A DNA stretch of 64,000 nt from Novipirellula artificiosorum (lineage in GTDB: Bacteria; Planctomycetota; Planctomycetia; Pirellulales; Pirellulaceae). The position numbers and the translations under genes are program-made. How positions within the stretch are numbered: position 1 is the stretch's first letter; the number at the start of each line of letters is the position of its first letter. The notes beneath the pieces are model-generated. The model had not been told where the DNA came from. It did no database searches and saw only the letters and a list, made by a program, of their open reading frames with translations. Shown here in pieces: positions 18,522 through 27,641 of this stretch. The DNA is taken from the NCBI RefSeq assembly GCF_007860135.1, contig NZ_SJPV01000012.1, positions 62,001 through 126,000 of the forward strand. The letters are read 5' to 3'.

Positions 18522-19070
18522 ATGTCAGAGAAGCCTTTATCATCCGACGAAGAGAAGACAGATGTCTTCGTCGCTCTACTGTTGGATCACCGCCATCGTT
18601 TGTACGCATTCATTGCGAAGCAGCTCGTCAACCAAGCGGATGTCGAAGACGTGTTCCAGCGGACCAGTATTGTGCTTTGGAAAAAGATGGAGGAGTTTGA
18701 TTCCGATGGCAGTTTTTTTCACTGGGCTTGCGGAGTCGCATTTAACGAAATTCGCAATTTCTTAACCGTTCGACGTCGGAGCAAGCTTCACTTTGACGAT
18801 TCTCTTGTCCAATTGCTTGCCGAAGAAGCCACTCAAGAATGCGAGCTGACCGAGTCGCGTTTGACCGCGCTCCGACATTGCATGTCAGGGCTTGCGGATC
18901 GACAGCAAGAAATCCTTCGACGTTGCTACATGGGGACCGAGTCAATCACGGAAGTTGCGAAGGGGCTCAGACGCGAGCGTTCGGCACTCTACAAACAGCT
19001 TGCACGTTTGAAAGAGAAGCTACTTCACTGTATTCGGCAACAGGTCGTTATCATGAGGAACGAAACGTGA
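18522..19070 (+). CDS. ECF-type RNA polymerase sigma factor
   Basis: The 182-residue product has a sigma region 2 (residues about 15-85: HRHRLYAFIAKQLVNQADVEDVFQ, WACGVAFNEIRNFL) and a region 4 (about 115-175: LTALRHCMSGLADRQQEILRRCYMGTESITEVAKGL, then the recognition helix RERSALYKQLARLKEKL), with no region 3, which is the ECF arrangement. It resembles the planctomycete/verrucomicrobial ECF group usually paired with FecR-like proteins. The stop codon overlaps the GTG start of the FecR gene by 3 bases, so the two are translationally coupled. The sigma factor probably controls nearby secreted-protein genes in response to a signal passed by that FecR protein. Confidence 0.93.
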   Translation: MSEKPLSSDEEKTDVFVALLLDHRHRLYAFIAKQLVNQADVEDVFQRTSIVLWKKMEEFDSDGSFFHWACGVAFNEIRNFLTVRRRSKLHFDDSLVQLLAEEATQECELTESRLTALRHCMSGLADRQQEILRRCYMGTESITEVAKGLRRERSALYKQLARLKEKLLHCIRQQVVIMRNET

Positions 19071-20677
19071 CCCAAGAAGCTTTTTATCGTTTGCTTGACG
19101 CATTGACGACTGGCGACATCACTGCGGAGGAACATGCGGCCTTACAGGAGACGCTCAAAGAAGACCCAAATGCACGGAAAGCATTTCGCGAGCGAATGGA
19201 TTTGGAAGCGGGACTGCGAACTTGGGCGACGGAGCCTTCACCTGCAGCAAGTGCTTCAGGAGTGTTTGAGCACTCTGGGCGGGGCAGTCAATTGAAAGGG
19301 TGGTATGTTGCCGCTCTCGCGATCGCAGTCGCTATCGCGTTTGCCGTTGGCGTGCAAGTCTGGATCAACTTCAACATGCCAAACACGAAACAACTCGCTA
19401 ACAATCAATCCGACACGAAGAACGGAGTTTCACCGAATGCCACTCGATTTGTCGGATTCATCCGGCAACAGGAGGATTGTCAGTGGACTGTCGATCCTGT
19501 TTCCACATCGGCACAGTTTTCGATTGGAAAGTTGTCATTATCAAAGGGGGTTGCGGAGCTTAGTTTTGATTCGGGTACCGACATCACGATCGAAGGCCCC
19601 TGCGACATCGATGTCACTTCCCTCTGTTCCGCTCGTTTGCTTGACGGCAACGTGTGCGTCAACGTGACCGAGCTATCGAACGGATTCACCCTTGAAACTC
19701 CTGAGGCTCAAATCATCGACGAAGGAACCGAATACGCCGTCTCGCTTGATCGAGACGAAGCGGAAGTTCACGTCTTCGATGGTAGCGTCATCTGGATTCC
19801 AAAAGCGACAGAATCCCAATCGAATCAACCTGCTTTCGAGGACCGAATTGAGGCGGGTCAGGCAAGAAGCTATTTGCGAAGTGAACCGACAAAGGCGAGT
19901 CGCATTACATTCGGCAAGCGACAATTTGTTCGCCGACTCGAAGAACAAGTCAAAGAGCAAGCTGAAGGTTCGCTGGTTGCCTACGACGGGTTTGAGAATT
20001 TGGCGGGACGAGTGCGTCGAGGCCGTAGTGGATTCGGGTGGTCAGGTGGCTGGCAGCCGAGTGGCAGAGGACGCGGAAAAATCGGTGAGGTCATTGACGC
20101 GCCGGATGACGTCATCTTCGGTTTAAATCGTTCACAACGACGCATGATGCTGCTCGACCAGGACGCCGACATATGTCGCAACTTCGAGCAAACTCTGGGA
20201 TTTCCGAGCGGCAATCCTCTCTATGTTAGCGTCTTACTTCAACGTCAACCCGAAAAATCCGAATCGGATGGCAAAGAGTTGTCGCTACAGATTTCTTTGG
20301 AACCTGAACTCACCGGACGTGCTCGTCGTTTGCATCAGTTCGTGTCGTTCGGGGTGACGTCGGACGGATTTCCCTTCATCAACAGCGGAAACACCGTCAC
20401 AAAGACGGCATCCAGAGTTGTTGTGGGCGAGACGGTGCTGTGTGTCCTAAAGTTAGTGGTGGACGATCAATCGATCATGCCTTGGCTGCGAGTTTATCAT
20501 GACGATGAAGATGTCGATCGAACGGAACCGTCAGCGTGGACCGTTACTGGCCGGGAAGGATCGACGAAACAATCTCCATCGTCATTGAGGATCATCACGG
20601 GCAAAGATGCGACGTGGCAAATCGACGAGTTGAAGATTGGCACTTCGTGGCAATCCGTCAATCCCGAATTCGAGTAG
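19067..20677 (+). CDS. FecR-type membrane regulator with a C-terminal LamG-like domain
   Basis: I place the start at GTG 19067, which overlaps the sigma gene stop; an in-frame upstream extension lies inside the sigma gene. The 536-residue protein has a cytoplasmic N-terminus (residues 1-77, helical, LLDALTTGDITAEEHAALQ, like the anti-sigma end of FecR regulators). One membrane helix follows (about 79-101, VAALAIAVAIAFAVGVQVWI), then a FecR domain with GVAELSFDSGTDITIEGPCD, TLETPEAQIIDEGTEYAV and EAEVHVFDGSVIW. The last 240 residues, from LVAYDGFENLAGR, look like a concanavalin/LamG-type sandwich. FecR proteins pass periplasmic signals to their sigma factor. The LamG-like part could be the sensor for a glycan, which is inference. 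Confidence 0.88.
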   Translation: MTQEAFYRLLDALTTGDITAEEHAALQETLKEDPNARKAFRERMDLEAGLRTWATEPSPAASASGVFEHSGRGSQLKGWYVAALAIAVAIAFAVGVQVWINFNMPNTKQLANNQSDTKNGVSPNATRFVGFIRQQEDCQWTVDPVSTSAQFSIGKLSLSKGVAELSFDSGTDITIEGPCDIDVTSLCSARLLDGNVCVNVTELSNGFTLETPEAQIIDEGTEYAVSLDRDEAEVHVFDGSVIWIPKATESQSNQPAFEDRIEAGQARSYLRSEPTKASRITFGKRQFVRRLEEQVKEQAEGSLVAYDGFENLAGRVRRGRSGFGWSGGWQPSGRGRGKIGEVIDAPDDVIFGLNRSQRRMMLLDQDADICRNFEQTLGFPSGNPLYVSVLLQRQPEKSESDGKELSLQISLEPELTGRARRLHQFVSFGVTSDGFPFINSGNTVTKTASRVVVGETVLCVLKLVVDDQSIMPWLRVYHDDEDVDRTEPSAWTVTGREGSTKQSPSSLRIITGKDATWQIDELKIGTSWQSVNPEFE

Positions 20678-20747
20678 AAACATAGCGTTTCAAAGCAGCC
20701 CCCCGCTAATCGGTAAAACCAATTAACAAAAGTCGTCTGCCAGTAGC

Positions 20748-22124
20748 TCAATAACTTAGCTTCCCGCCTCGCGATGGTTTCTGTCGATCGCTTTTCCACC
20801 ACTCGTCTGGGCCTTCGGATTCGATGGCCTCCCAAACTTGGATAAGCTGCTTCCTCATCTCTTCAGCCTTCTCCGGCATTGTTGCAGCGAGGTCATGCTC
20901 TTCTTTCCAATCTTTTTGGATTTCGTACAACTGAAACTCCGTCAGCGTATCGTTTCCGACGATCTTCCAGTCCCCAATCCGCATTGCGACTCGGTCACCC
21001 GGTGGCGACACGTGGGTCCGCCAGAAGAGCGGTATCTTTCTATCGACAGGCTTGCCCGCAAATGCCGGTAGCATGCTGACGCCGTCAATGGTGCGATCGG
21101 TGGGAAGCGGAATGCCGGCAATGTCCAGCACCGTGGCAAAAAGATCCGAGCCGATCACGGGAACATCGCTGACCGTTCCTGGCTCAATGTGTCCTGGCCA
21201 GCGTGCAACGCCAGGTACGCGAATGCCTCCTTCGTGATCACTACGCTTGCCACCTCGCAAGCCACCGGTCGTGCCACCAAAGTTTGCGACAGGGCCATTA
21301 TCCGAGGTAAAAAACACCAGCGTGTTGTCACTCACTCCTTCTGCGTCCAACGTCTGCATCACCTGTCCAAGCGCATGATCGAGTTGCGTGATGTTGCCCA
21401 TGTAGGTGCTGTTGTCGTGTCCGTTATACAGGTCAGAGAATCGCGAGTCGGTCGCAATGGGCGAGTGGGGTTCATGGCACCAAACGGAGAGGGCGAACGG
21501 CTTTGACTTATCTCGCAGACTGCTCAACCATCGAGTTGCTTCGGCGGCAACCAACGGCGCTGAAAAGCCGGTAAGTTCACCAACCGGCTCCCCGTTACGA
21601 ACAAAGTTGTTCGGATTCTTGTGGCTCGGCTCCGCGTTGTTATGCGTCGCCATCCAGTAATCGTAGCCATGATCACCGGGCTGCGGATACTCGATCGTAT
21701 TGAATTGCGGCTTTGAATTGAGATGCCATTTACCGACATGACAGGTCTCATAGCCGATCGTTTTCAAGAGCTTTGGATAGGTGATTTCGCTGCGACGCAG
21801 GTGGGCTTCGTGATTACCGGACAGGTGCCGATAAACTCCGTTGCGATAAGGTGTACGTCCCGTCAGGATCGCGGATCGCGACGGCGAGCAGACTCCGCAG
21901 GCCGAATAACACTGCGTGAACTTCACGCCCTGAGACGCCAGTTTGTCAAGATTCGGCGTTTCGATCAGCGGATGTCCAAAAGTCGCCGAATCACCCCACC
22001 CCATGTCGTCGGCGAGGAAAACGACGATATTCGGTTTGGATGGCTTTGCTTGGGCAAGCAGTGGCACCGGTGCCAGCAGGCTGACCAGCAGCAAAAGCGG
22101 GATTCGTGATTTGACCATTGGCAT
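20748..22124 (-). CDS. Secreted S1-family sulfatase
   Basis: The frame is open to 22193, but starting at 22124 puts the signal peptide (MVKSRIPLLLLVSLLAPVPL) at the N-terminus. The roughly 458-residue product has PNIVVFLADDMGWGD with the metal-binding Asp pair, CSPSR with Cys79 as the formylglycine precursor, AILTGRTPYRNGVY, GKWHLNSK, FFTSDNGPVANFGG and RSDHEGGIRVPGVARWPG, all standard S1 features. The extreme C-terminus (WKSDRQKPSRGGKLSY) matches the decayed fragment at 10642-10914, so a paralogue once stood there. The gene converges with the FecR gene across a 70-base gap. The 22125-22273 gap contains a small hairpin (stem cgagc/gctcg at 22238-22251) but no gene. Confidence 0.9.
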   Translation of the reverse strand: MPMVKSRIPLLLLVSLLAPVPLLAQAKPSKPNIVVFLADDMGWGDSATFGHPLIETPNLDKLASQGVKFTQCYSACGVCSPSRSAILTGRTPYRNGVYRHLSGNHEAHLRRSEITYPKLLKTIGYETCHVGKWHLNSKPQFNTIEYPQPGDHGYDYWMATHNNAEPSHKNPNNFVRNGEPVGELTGFSAPLVAAEATRWLSSLRDKSKPFALSVWCHEPHSPIATDSRFSDLYNGHDNSTYMGNITQLDHALGQVMQTLDAEGVSDNTLVFFTSDNGPVANFGGTTGGLRGGKRSDHEGGIRVPGVARWPGHIEPGTVSDVPVIGSDLFATVLDIAGIPLPTDRTIDGVSMLPAFAGKPVDRKIPLFWRTHVSPPGDRVAMRIGDWKIVGNDTLTEFQLYEIQKDWKEEHDLAATMPEKAEEMRKQLIQVWEAIESEGPDEWWKSDRQKPSRGGKLSY

Positions 22125-22273
22125 TGACTCGGTGGTGGGGAGGAGATTTCTGGCGAATACCGCTACATCAGTTATCAAGAAGTTTGATGTCATTTTAGCA
22201 AGATTTTAACGACCAACGGGAGTGGGCTCTCACAACCCGAGCGGTAGCTCGCCTAGCTTGCGGCCCTGCCGCA

Positions 22274-23311
22274 CTACGGATTGTTATTCACAAAGAACTG
22301 GACAGTGCGCCGGACAATGGTTTCCCGCGATGGATCGATTTCCGCGTCGACCTTACGCCAGTTATGACCAGAGTTTTTGATGATCATGATTTCAACGGGT
22401 GCGTCAACTTCGCTTGCTTTTTGCTTCATGTAGTGAGCATGCTTGACCGGAATCGTCGTATCCTTGTCACCCTGAATCATCAACAATGGCGGGCTATCTT
22501 GACTCAGGTAGTTGATTGGACTGACTTCCCGATAACGAGCCAATTTGTCCGTCGGCCCGGAATCGGAGCCGAGAATGCGAGCGGCAAACCGATCCTTGAA
22601 GTCAGCTCGGTCATCGTAGTTGAATAGTTCCCTCTTTTCAAAATCACACGGGCCATACCAAGAGACGCCGGCAATCGTTCGGTAAGGGACTTCGGCAAGC
22701 GCGGAATCTCCCGGCAATTGTTCAGGCGATGCCAACAGCAGCATCTGTGCGATATGCCCGCCTGCAGAATCTCCCATGACACAAATTCGTTGAGAGTCAA
22801 TTCCCAACTTATCACTGTTTTTTGCCAAGTAACGAATGGCGTCTTTGCAATCGATGACACAATCACGCATCGCCACGGTGCTGTCCTTCTTCGCCAGTCG
22901 GTAGGTCACGGGCGCTACCGCGAAACCTTCCTTGATCAACTGTTCAAAAACAGTTGCAAAAGATCCACTGGCAGCCTTGTACCGATTGCCTGCGGCCCAT
23001 CCTCCACCGTGAGTAAAGACAATCACCGGGCATTTCTCGGTGGGCCTGGGCGTTGGGTAATAGAGGTCCAGCTTTAGGTCTTTTCCCGAAATCGTTTTGT
23101 AGACAACTTCGAGCTTGCGCTCTCCGCCAGTCGCCAGGTAATTGGCTCCCTTGGGCGCAGGCGAAGCGTTGCTCTGAGGCCTTGTTTCTTGAGCTGATAT
23201 TCCAGTGGTTGCTACAACAGCAATCATGATGGCAGCGATCGCGTGGATTCTCATTTTCTTGCATCCATTAGGGGCTGGTTCCGCAGTGTCGTTCATAAAC
23301 TGCAATCTCAT
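22274..23311 (-). CDS. Secreted esterase of the alpha/beta hydrolase (BD-FAE/lipase-like) group
   Basis: The 345-residue product has YKTISGKDLKLDLYYP leading into the oxyanion motif VIVFTHGGGWAAGN (HGGG type). CVMGDSAGGHIAQ has the nucleophile Ser in GDSAG, PPLLMIQGDKDTTIPVKHA supplies the acidic residue, and NSGHNWRKVD supplies the catalytic His. This is the layout of carbohydrate-esterase-like bacterial feruloyl/acetyl esterases, so it may remove acyl groups from glycans. The start at 23311 overlaps the stop of the upstream gene in an ATGA arrangement; an alternative start at 23254 (MRIHAIAAIMIAVVATTG) would give a cleaner signal peptide. It follows the unnamed glycosidase-like gene directly. 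Confidence 0.88.
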   Translation of the reverse strand: MRLQFMNDTAEPAPNGCKKMRIHAIAAIMIAVVATTGISAQETRPQSNASPAPKGANYLATGGERKLEVVYKTISGKDLKLDLYYPTPRPTEKCPVIVFTHGGGWAAGNRYKAASGSFATVFEQLIKEGFAVAPVTYRLAKKDSTVAMRDCVIDCKDAIRYLAKNSDKLGIDSQRICVMGDSAGGHIAQMLLLASPEQLPGDSALAEVPYRTIAGVSWYGPCDFEKRELFNYDDRADFKDRFAARILGSDSGPTDKLARYREVSPINYLSQDSPPLLMIQGDKDTTIPVKHAHYMKQKASEVDAPVEIMIIKNSGHNWRKVDAEIDPSRETIVRRTVQFFVNNNP

Positions 23312-24411
23312 TCTTTCACTTCTTCGTTCCAGTCGATGGACGAGGTTTTTGTTTCCAGGTTTACATCGACGCTGCAGTGCTCAAAATCGCGGTGATAGGC
23401 GTAGCCGTCCTGGGTGGCCTTCCCCAGCGGCTCTCCGATCTGTTGCGCAAAGTCGTCGGACCAGTAAATGAGGGAGTCGTCGGCGGCGTAGGAATTCTTG
23501 ACGCCGCCCCAACTGTAGAAGGAGTAGTTGTTGGCGATGATTAAGTAGCAGGCGAGTGAAAAGTCGTGGGTGGAACCAAAGGCTCCGTCCCCCGCTCCGC
23601 GGCAAAGAATGTATTTGTCAGACGGGATGGCAAGTAGCTCCGCCATCAGCTTCACGCCTTCATCAGCGGTCTCCACTGAGGAACGAAAGAAGGCTTCGCA
23701 GAAGACACCGTTTGCATGAGCGAGTGTGCTCGCCCCGGCTGCACATTGGCTGGAGGATTGGACGCGGTAACCATTGTAGATAACGAAACTGGACAATCGG
23801 TTTAGGCAGCTCTCGACACTTTTTAATTGCCCGCGAGCGTTGGCTCCCGGGGCGCCGTCGCAGAAAACTCCGTTCAAGGCACTGTCGTTGACTAGCTGAT
23901 CGGCCATGTCGGCCCACCAGTTGCGGGCGGTGTCGTTGGGATAGGTCCAGCGAACGGTTCCTTTCCGGACCTCCTCTACCCAGTCCGGATGTTCTGAAAC
24001 CGTATCCCGGACGGTGGTATAGAATTGACTGTACGCGGTGTTGGTGCTCCAGTAGAGCAGCACGCGCATTTCCGGGTTGTTCTTCAGCAGTTTCTTTGCG
24101 GTTTCCGCCGCAGCTTTTTCAGTACTGGTTGCGCCGTAAACACTCTTTGCATGCCGCTTTTCGATCGTAAACATGTAGAAATGGTCCCGAATGAAATCGT
24201 ATTGTTCGGGCGTATAATCGTCATTACGGAAAGCATGACCGAAAAGACGTGCTTTGGACCAGTCGCCCGGTCCGGCCGGCTGCGCATGAAGGGTTGAGGA
24301 CGTGAGGATCGCCAAGAATGCGATCACAAATACCAGCAACAACGTGCTGATCACTCTTTGCTTCATCGGTCTAGTTTCGCTTTGCTTGTGATGATTGGTT
24401 TTCTTCCACAT
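23308..24411 (-). CDS. Putative glycoside hydrolase of an unnamed TIM-barrel-like family (member 1)
   Basis: The 367-residue product has a leader up to about residue 43, then ARLFGHAFRNDDYTPEQYDFIRDHFYMFTIEKRH. MRVLLYWSTNTAY, RNWWADMADQLV and LNGVFCDGAPGANARG (Asp near residue 183) suggest a beta/alpha barrel with a catalytic Asp at a strand end. The C-terminus GYAYHRDFEHCSVDVN is a strand motif shared with the proteins at 27642, 43907 and 63154 and with a dead copy at 35663. This member is the most divergent of the set. It resembles several hypothetical glycosyl hydrolase families, but I cannot name one. It lies between GH28 (15 bases upstream) and an esterase gene that it overlaps by 4 bases, so all three are probably one transcript. 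Confidence 0.6.
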   Translation of the reverse strand: MWKKTNHHKQSETRPMKQRVISTLLLVFVIAFLAILTSSTLHAQPAGPGDWSKARLFGHAFRNDDYTPEQYDFIRDHFYMFTIEKRHAKSVYGATSTEKAAAETAKKLLKNNPEMRVLLYWSTNTAYSQFYTTVRDTVSEHPDWVEEVRKGTVRWTYPNDTARNWWADMADQLVNDSALNGVFCDGAPGANARGQLKSVESCLNRLSSFVIYNGYRVQSSSQCAAGASTLAHANGVFCEAFFRSSVETADEGVKLMAELLAIPSDKYILCRGAGDGAFGSTHDFSLACYLIIANNYSFYSWGGVKNSYAADDSLIYWSDDFAQQIGEPLGKATQDGYAYHRDFEHCSVDVNLETKTSSIDWNEEVKE

Positions 24412-24426
24412 AAAGTGCTTCGCCGT

Positions 24427-25917
24427 CTATTTCTCTATGAAACCCTCAACATCATCCAACACGATCTTCTGACGTGCGTCTTCGCTGCGGAGCGTCAACT
24501 CAACATTCTTGAACTCAACATTCTTGGCATGACGAATATACGCCCCCCAAGCCGGCAGTACGCCAAAGAAGTATTGCTCGGGATAGCGATTCTCATCCTC
24601 CGCCACAACTCGCTTGGCATCTTCTTGCGTTCCATGACCCGGGTAGGAGATCTTGATGTTTTCTAGGACAACGTTCTCGATAGAGTAACCGGGGATGCCC
24701 GTGATCATGATCGGGCCGGCTTTCGACTTCTCGTTATCGGTCACGCCCGGGGTGGAATCCACTTTGAGATTCTTATACACAGCTTCAGCAGCTTTCGCCC
24801 GATCCTCGACGATTACCTCGGCAACCACCTCGCTGACTCGTATGTTTTTCAAGCTGCCAACCGCGGCACTTCCTCGTCCTTCGCCGAAGGTACTGCCTCG
24901 ATTCCCTAAACGCATGAAAAGGGGACACCCCACATCTTTCATCGTGATCCTTGAGATAGCGACATTTTCTAGGCGTCCGCCGTCCACCGACTGTAGCTTG
25001 ATAGCGCCCATGGGGCAGTCATGAAAATAGCAGTTGGTAATGCTGATATCGATAAATCCGCCGCGGGAGGATGTGCCGAACTTGACTGCCGCAGTGTTAC
25101 TGTCCGCCCTGCACCCACGCACCACAATGTTTCGGCAGGGGTTCAAGGAGCTTTTCAAACAGATCGCGTCGTCTCCGGTGCTGATATCACAGTTTTCGAT
25201 CAGAACATCCTCGCAGCCATCCAGATCGAGTCCGTCATTGTTGTAGTTGTTATTGCGGAATCGCACGGTAACCGCATTGAAGTGAATGTTCTTGCAATCG
25301 ATCAAGTGCAACCCCCAAAAGGCTGGACGCTTGTAGGTGACGCCCGAAAAGGTGAGGCCCTCACAACTCTCCATACGCATCAGACGTGGGCGGATGCCTC
25401 TGTTCTTCCCGCCCCTCCTGTTTCGGGGAAAATGCTCGTGAGTTCCCCTGCCATCGATCACGCCGAGCCCTTCGATGGTGATATTCTTCGCGTTTTCCGC
25501 GTAGATCAGGCAATGGGCGGCGCCTTCACGAGGGCTGCTGAGGTTTTCCGTTGGGTAGTCAGCCACATTAGTGCTTCCGAGCAAGCGGGCTCCGTAATCA
25601 AGCGAGAGGGTGACATTGCTTTTCAAAATGATCGTGCCGATTTGAAAATCACCAGCAGGTACGCACACAACACCGCCACCAGCATCGTGACAGGCGTCGA
25701 TGGTCTTTTGCACCGCTTCCGTCTCCATGGCGACGCCATCGCCAATCGCGCCGAAGCTCTTAATATTGATCACCTGGGTGACGGACGGTTCGTCGCTATC
25801 TGCAACGGAGTCCTGGGCACCATGGAGAGGTGACCCGACAACGCAAAGAAGAACCACTGTCGCGATCCGCATGAAGGGCAATTGTTTTCTCATCGGCGTT
25901 TCCATTTGATTTCGCAA
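24427..25917 (-). CDS. GH28 polygalacturonase-like enzyme
   Basis: The 496-residue product has a leader to about residue 34 and then INIKSFGAIGDGVAMETEAVQKTIDACHDAGGGVVCVPAGDF, the typical pectate-lyase-fold start of GH28 and related beta-helix enzymes. GLHLIDCKNIHF leads to NNDGLDLDGC (near 225) and STGDDAICLKS (near 245), which carry the catalytic Asp residues of GH28, then GTSSRGG and GAIKLQSVDGG (the usual RIK-like position has IKL). GH28 enzymes cleave alpha-galacturonosyl or related linkages. In this setting, a uronic acid or rhamnose/fucose-containing branch is as likely as pectin. A GH29 fucosidase ends 2 bases upstream, so the two genes are surely co-transcribed. Confidence 0.88.
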   Translation of the reverse strand: MRNQMETPMRKQLPFMRIATVVLLCVVGSPLHGAQDSVADSDEPSVTQVINIKSFGAIGDGVAMETEAVQKTIDACHDAGGGVVCVPAGDFQIGTIILKSNVTLSLDYGARLLGSTNVADYPTENLSSPREGAAHCLIYAENAKNITIEGLGVIDGRGTHEHFPRNRRGGKNRGIRPRLMRMESCEGLTFSGVTYKRPAFWGLHLIDCKNIHFNAVTVRFRNNNYNNDGLDLDGCEDVLIENCDISTGDDAICLKSSLNPCRNIVVRGCRADSNTAAVKFGTSSRGGFIDISITNCYFHDCPMGAIKLQSVDGGRLENVAISRITMKDVGCPLFMRLGNRGSTFGEGRGSAAVGSLKNIRVSEVVAEVIVEDRAKAAEAVYKNLKVDSTPGVTDNEKSKAGPIMITGIPGYSIENVVLENIKISYPGHGTQEDAKRVVAEDENRYPEQYFFGVLPAWGAYIRHAKNVEFKNVELTLRSEDARQKIVLDDVEGFIEK

Positions 25918-25918
25918 T

Positions 25919-27415
25919 TCATTTGAGTTTCAGCTTGAATCCGATGACCGGCAGATCCGGCAGGGTCTTCGGCAGTTGGATGGCCAGTCCGTCGGCCGTG
26001 CGATTCCACTGGATCACCTCCTCACTGCCCATCATGGCAATGCTTCTGATTTCACCGTCGAGAGCTGCCCCGCGCGCCAGCGTTTTGATCACGATGTCCT
26101 CGGTCGGTGGAACCAGCACGAAGGCATAAAGCATACCGTCTTTGGTGGTGAAGCGAATATCTTCTTGCGTGAAATCATTGTGGTTTTCACCCTGACGCCC
26201 GTCTTTGATCTTGGTGGGACCTTCCCCAAAAGTCTTCCAAGGACGGGTGCCGTAGATGCCTTCACCGCAGTTTTTTAGAAAATCACCAAACGCGGTGAGG
26301 TAGGCGGCCTGATTCTCAGGAATCGTCCCGTCGCCTCGCAGCGCGACATTCATCATCACCACTCCATTCTTACTGATCGCATCCACAGCGTTTCCAACCA
26401 TCACCGGAATGCTCATGCGGTTGAATGCACCTTTTCGGTAGTACCAACCACCGGAAAGATCGGTCGCCCACATCCACGGTTCGGGCTGAATCTTGCCGGA
26501 ACTGCCACGCTCCAGATTGTAGGTGAAGGCTTTCCGATCCAGATTCCCGCTCTTGCAGGAGAACACCACCGTTTGCTTGCCTTTGTTTTCCTGCAGGTCG
26601 CGGTTGACGTAGGAAGAGAACAACTTGACGCCCAAACTTTTCCCTCTCTTTTCGTCGGGAAAAGGCGCATCGTTGTTGAACATGTCGGGATCGTATTTCT
26701 CGACAATCTCCCAACACCGCGCATACCAGTGCTCGTTCCAGCTGTCCTGGCTGGCATATCCCTTCGGATCAAACTCCATGTTGAACAGCTTCGCCTCCAG
26801 CGTTCCAGGCGTCTGGTATTGCCGTGCGGTGTTGAAAAAGCGTGGCGACCAATACAGGTGCGTGGAGACCCCGAATTTAAGCCCGTGTTTGATTGCTGCT
26901 TCCTTCCATTCTTTCAGCGTGTCGCGTTTTGGCCCCCTATCCATTGCGTTCCAAGGGTGGGACGAATCGTACATATCAAAGTTGTCGTGGTGGCAGGCTA
27001 CCGGCATCACGAATCGCGCGCCGTTGTCCTTGAAAAACTTCACCAGCGCGTCCGGATCCCATTTTTCCGCCTTGAACAGCGGAACCAGATCCTCGTACCC
27101 GAACTCGGAGGGCGGCCCGTAGCGCTTCGCGTGGAATGCAGCAAGCTCCTTGGTCATTTCCAACTGCACGCCCGATTCGCCCTCGTTGGGCCCGTACATA
27201 CGCCGACCATAATGCGAGCCGTCGTTCGGCCGATTCTCGTCGGTCGCCGACGGAACTCCCCAGTGCGTCCAGACACCAATCTTTCCATCCATAAACCACT
27301 GCGGAACCCTATAGTTCTCCGCCATGGATTCCCACGTGGGTTGAATCTCGGCAGCGTGGACAGTGGTAGAAAGGCAACTGAAGCACAACGCCATCAAAGT
27401 AATCATTCGTTTCAT
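25919..27415 (-). CDS. GH29 alpha-L-fucosidase, active-site variant
   Basis: The 498-residue product has a signal peptide ending at VHAAE. GH29 landmarks are VPQWFMDGKIGVWTHWGVPS, SEFGYEDLVPLFKAEKWDPDALVKFFKDNGARFVM, ACHHDNFDMYDS (His pair at 142-143), HPWNAMDRGPKRD and GLKFGVSTHLYW. The usual PDLIWFDG nucleophile strand reads YDPDMFNNDAPFPDE; Asp249 keeps the nucleophile position, but the aromatic WF pair before it is NN. GVVMMNVALRGDGTIPENQ closes the barrel. Loss of the aromatic residues could change the fucose pocket, so activity on another deoxy sugar is possible. It is followed 2 bases later by GH28. Confidence 0.88.
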   Translation of the reverse strand: MKRMITLMALCFSCLSTTVHAAEIQPTWESMAENYRVPQWFMDGKIGVWTHWGVPSATDENRPNDGSHYGRRMYGPNEGESGVQLEMTKELAAFHAKRYGPPSEFGYEDLVPLFKAEKWDPDALVKFFKDNGARFVMPVACHHDNFDMYDSSHPWNAMDRGPKRDTLKEWKEAAIKHGLKFGVSTHLYWSPRFFNTARQYQTPGTLEAKLFNMEFDPKGYASQDSWNEHWYARCWEIVEKYDPDMFNNDAPFPDEKRGKSLGVKLFSSYVNRDLQENKGKQTVVFSCKSGNLDRKAFTYNLERGSSGKIQPEPWMWATDLSGGWYYRKGAFNRMSIPVMVGNAVDAISKNGVVMMNVALRGDGTIPENQAAYLTAFGDFLKNCGEGIYGTRPWKTFGEGPTKIKDGRQGENHNDFTQEDIRFTTKDGMLYAFVLVPPTEDIVIKTLARGAALDGEIRSIAMMGSEEVIQWNRTADGLAIQLPKTLPDLPVIGFKLKLK

Positions 27416-27493
27416 TGCGTTCTCCGGCGGTGGTGTGTTTGAAAATTCATCGTCAGAATTTCATTGCTGTGGCTGGTCTGATGGTGACTCTCC

Positions 27494-27641
27494 TTAAACA
27501 TTGAACCAGACCCAAACCGGCATAGCGAACGACAATCGAGCATCAACGGCTGTGCCATTCCTAAGATTGAAGTCGCCCAGCAGGTTCACTTCTGCATCGA
27601 GAGTTCCGATTGCGTCGATAGGATTGTTTGTTGATGCGGTG
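27494..27641 (-). other. Possible coding remnant between two glycosidase genes
   Basis: The - strand frame ending at 27494 reads IGTLDAEVNLLGDFNLRNGTAVDARLSFAMPVWVWFNV before a stop, which looks like beta-sandwich protein sequence rather than random DNA. It has no start of its own, since upstream it runs into the end of the gene at 27642. It may be a tail left from a deleted gene. I do not recognise the family. Confidence 0.2.

Noticed and set aside
18839..19066. Upstream extension of the FecR gene inside the sigma gene
   Set aside because: The GTG at 19067 gives a normal start and the extension would overlap the sigma coding region in a different frame.
25021..25833. Open frame on the + strand opposite GH28
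   Set aside because: It lies entirely within a strongly supported GH28 gene and shows no family motif.
26573..27442. Long open frame on the + strand opposite the GH29 gene
   Set aside because: It is the mirror of a gene with clear GH29 motifs, has no recognisable domain and no separate ribosome site.
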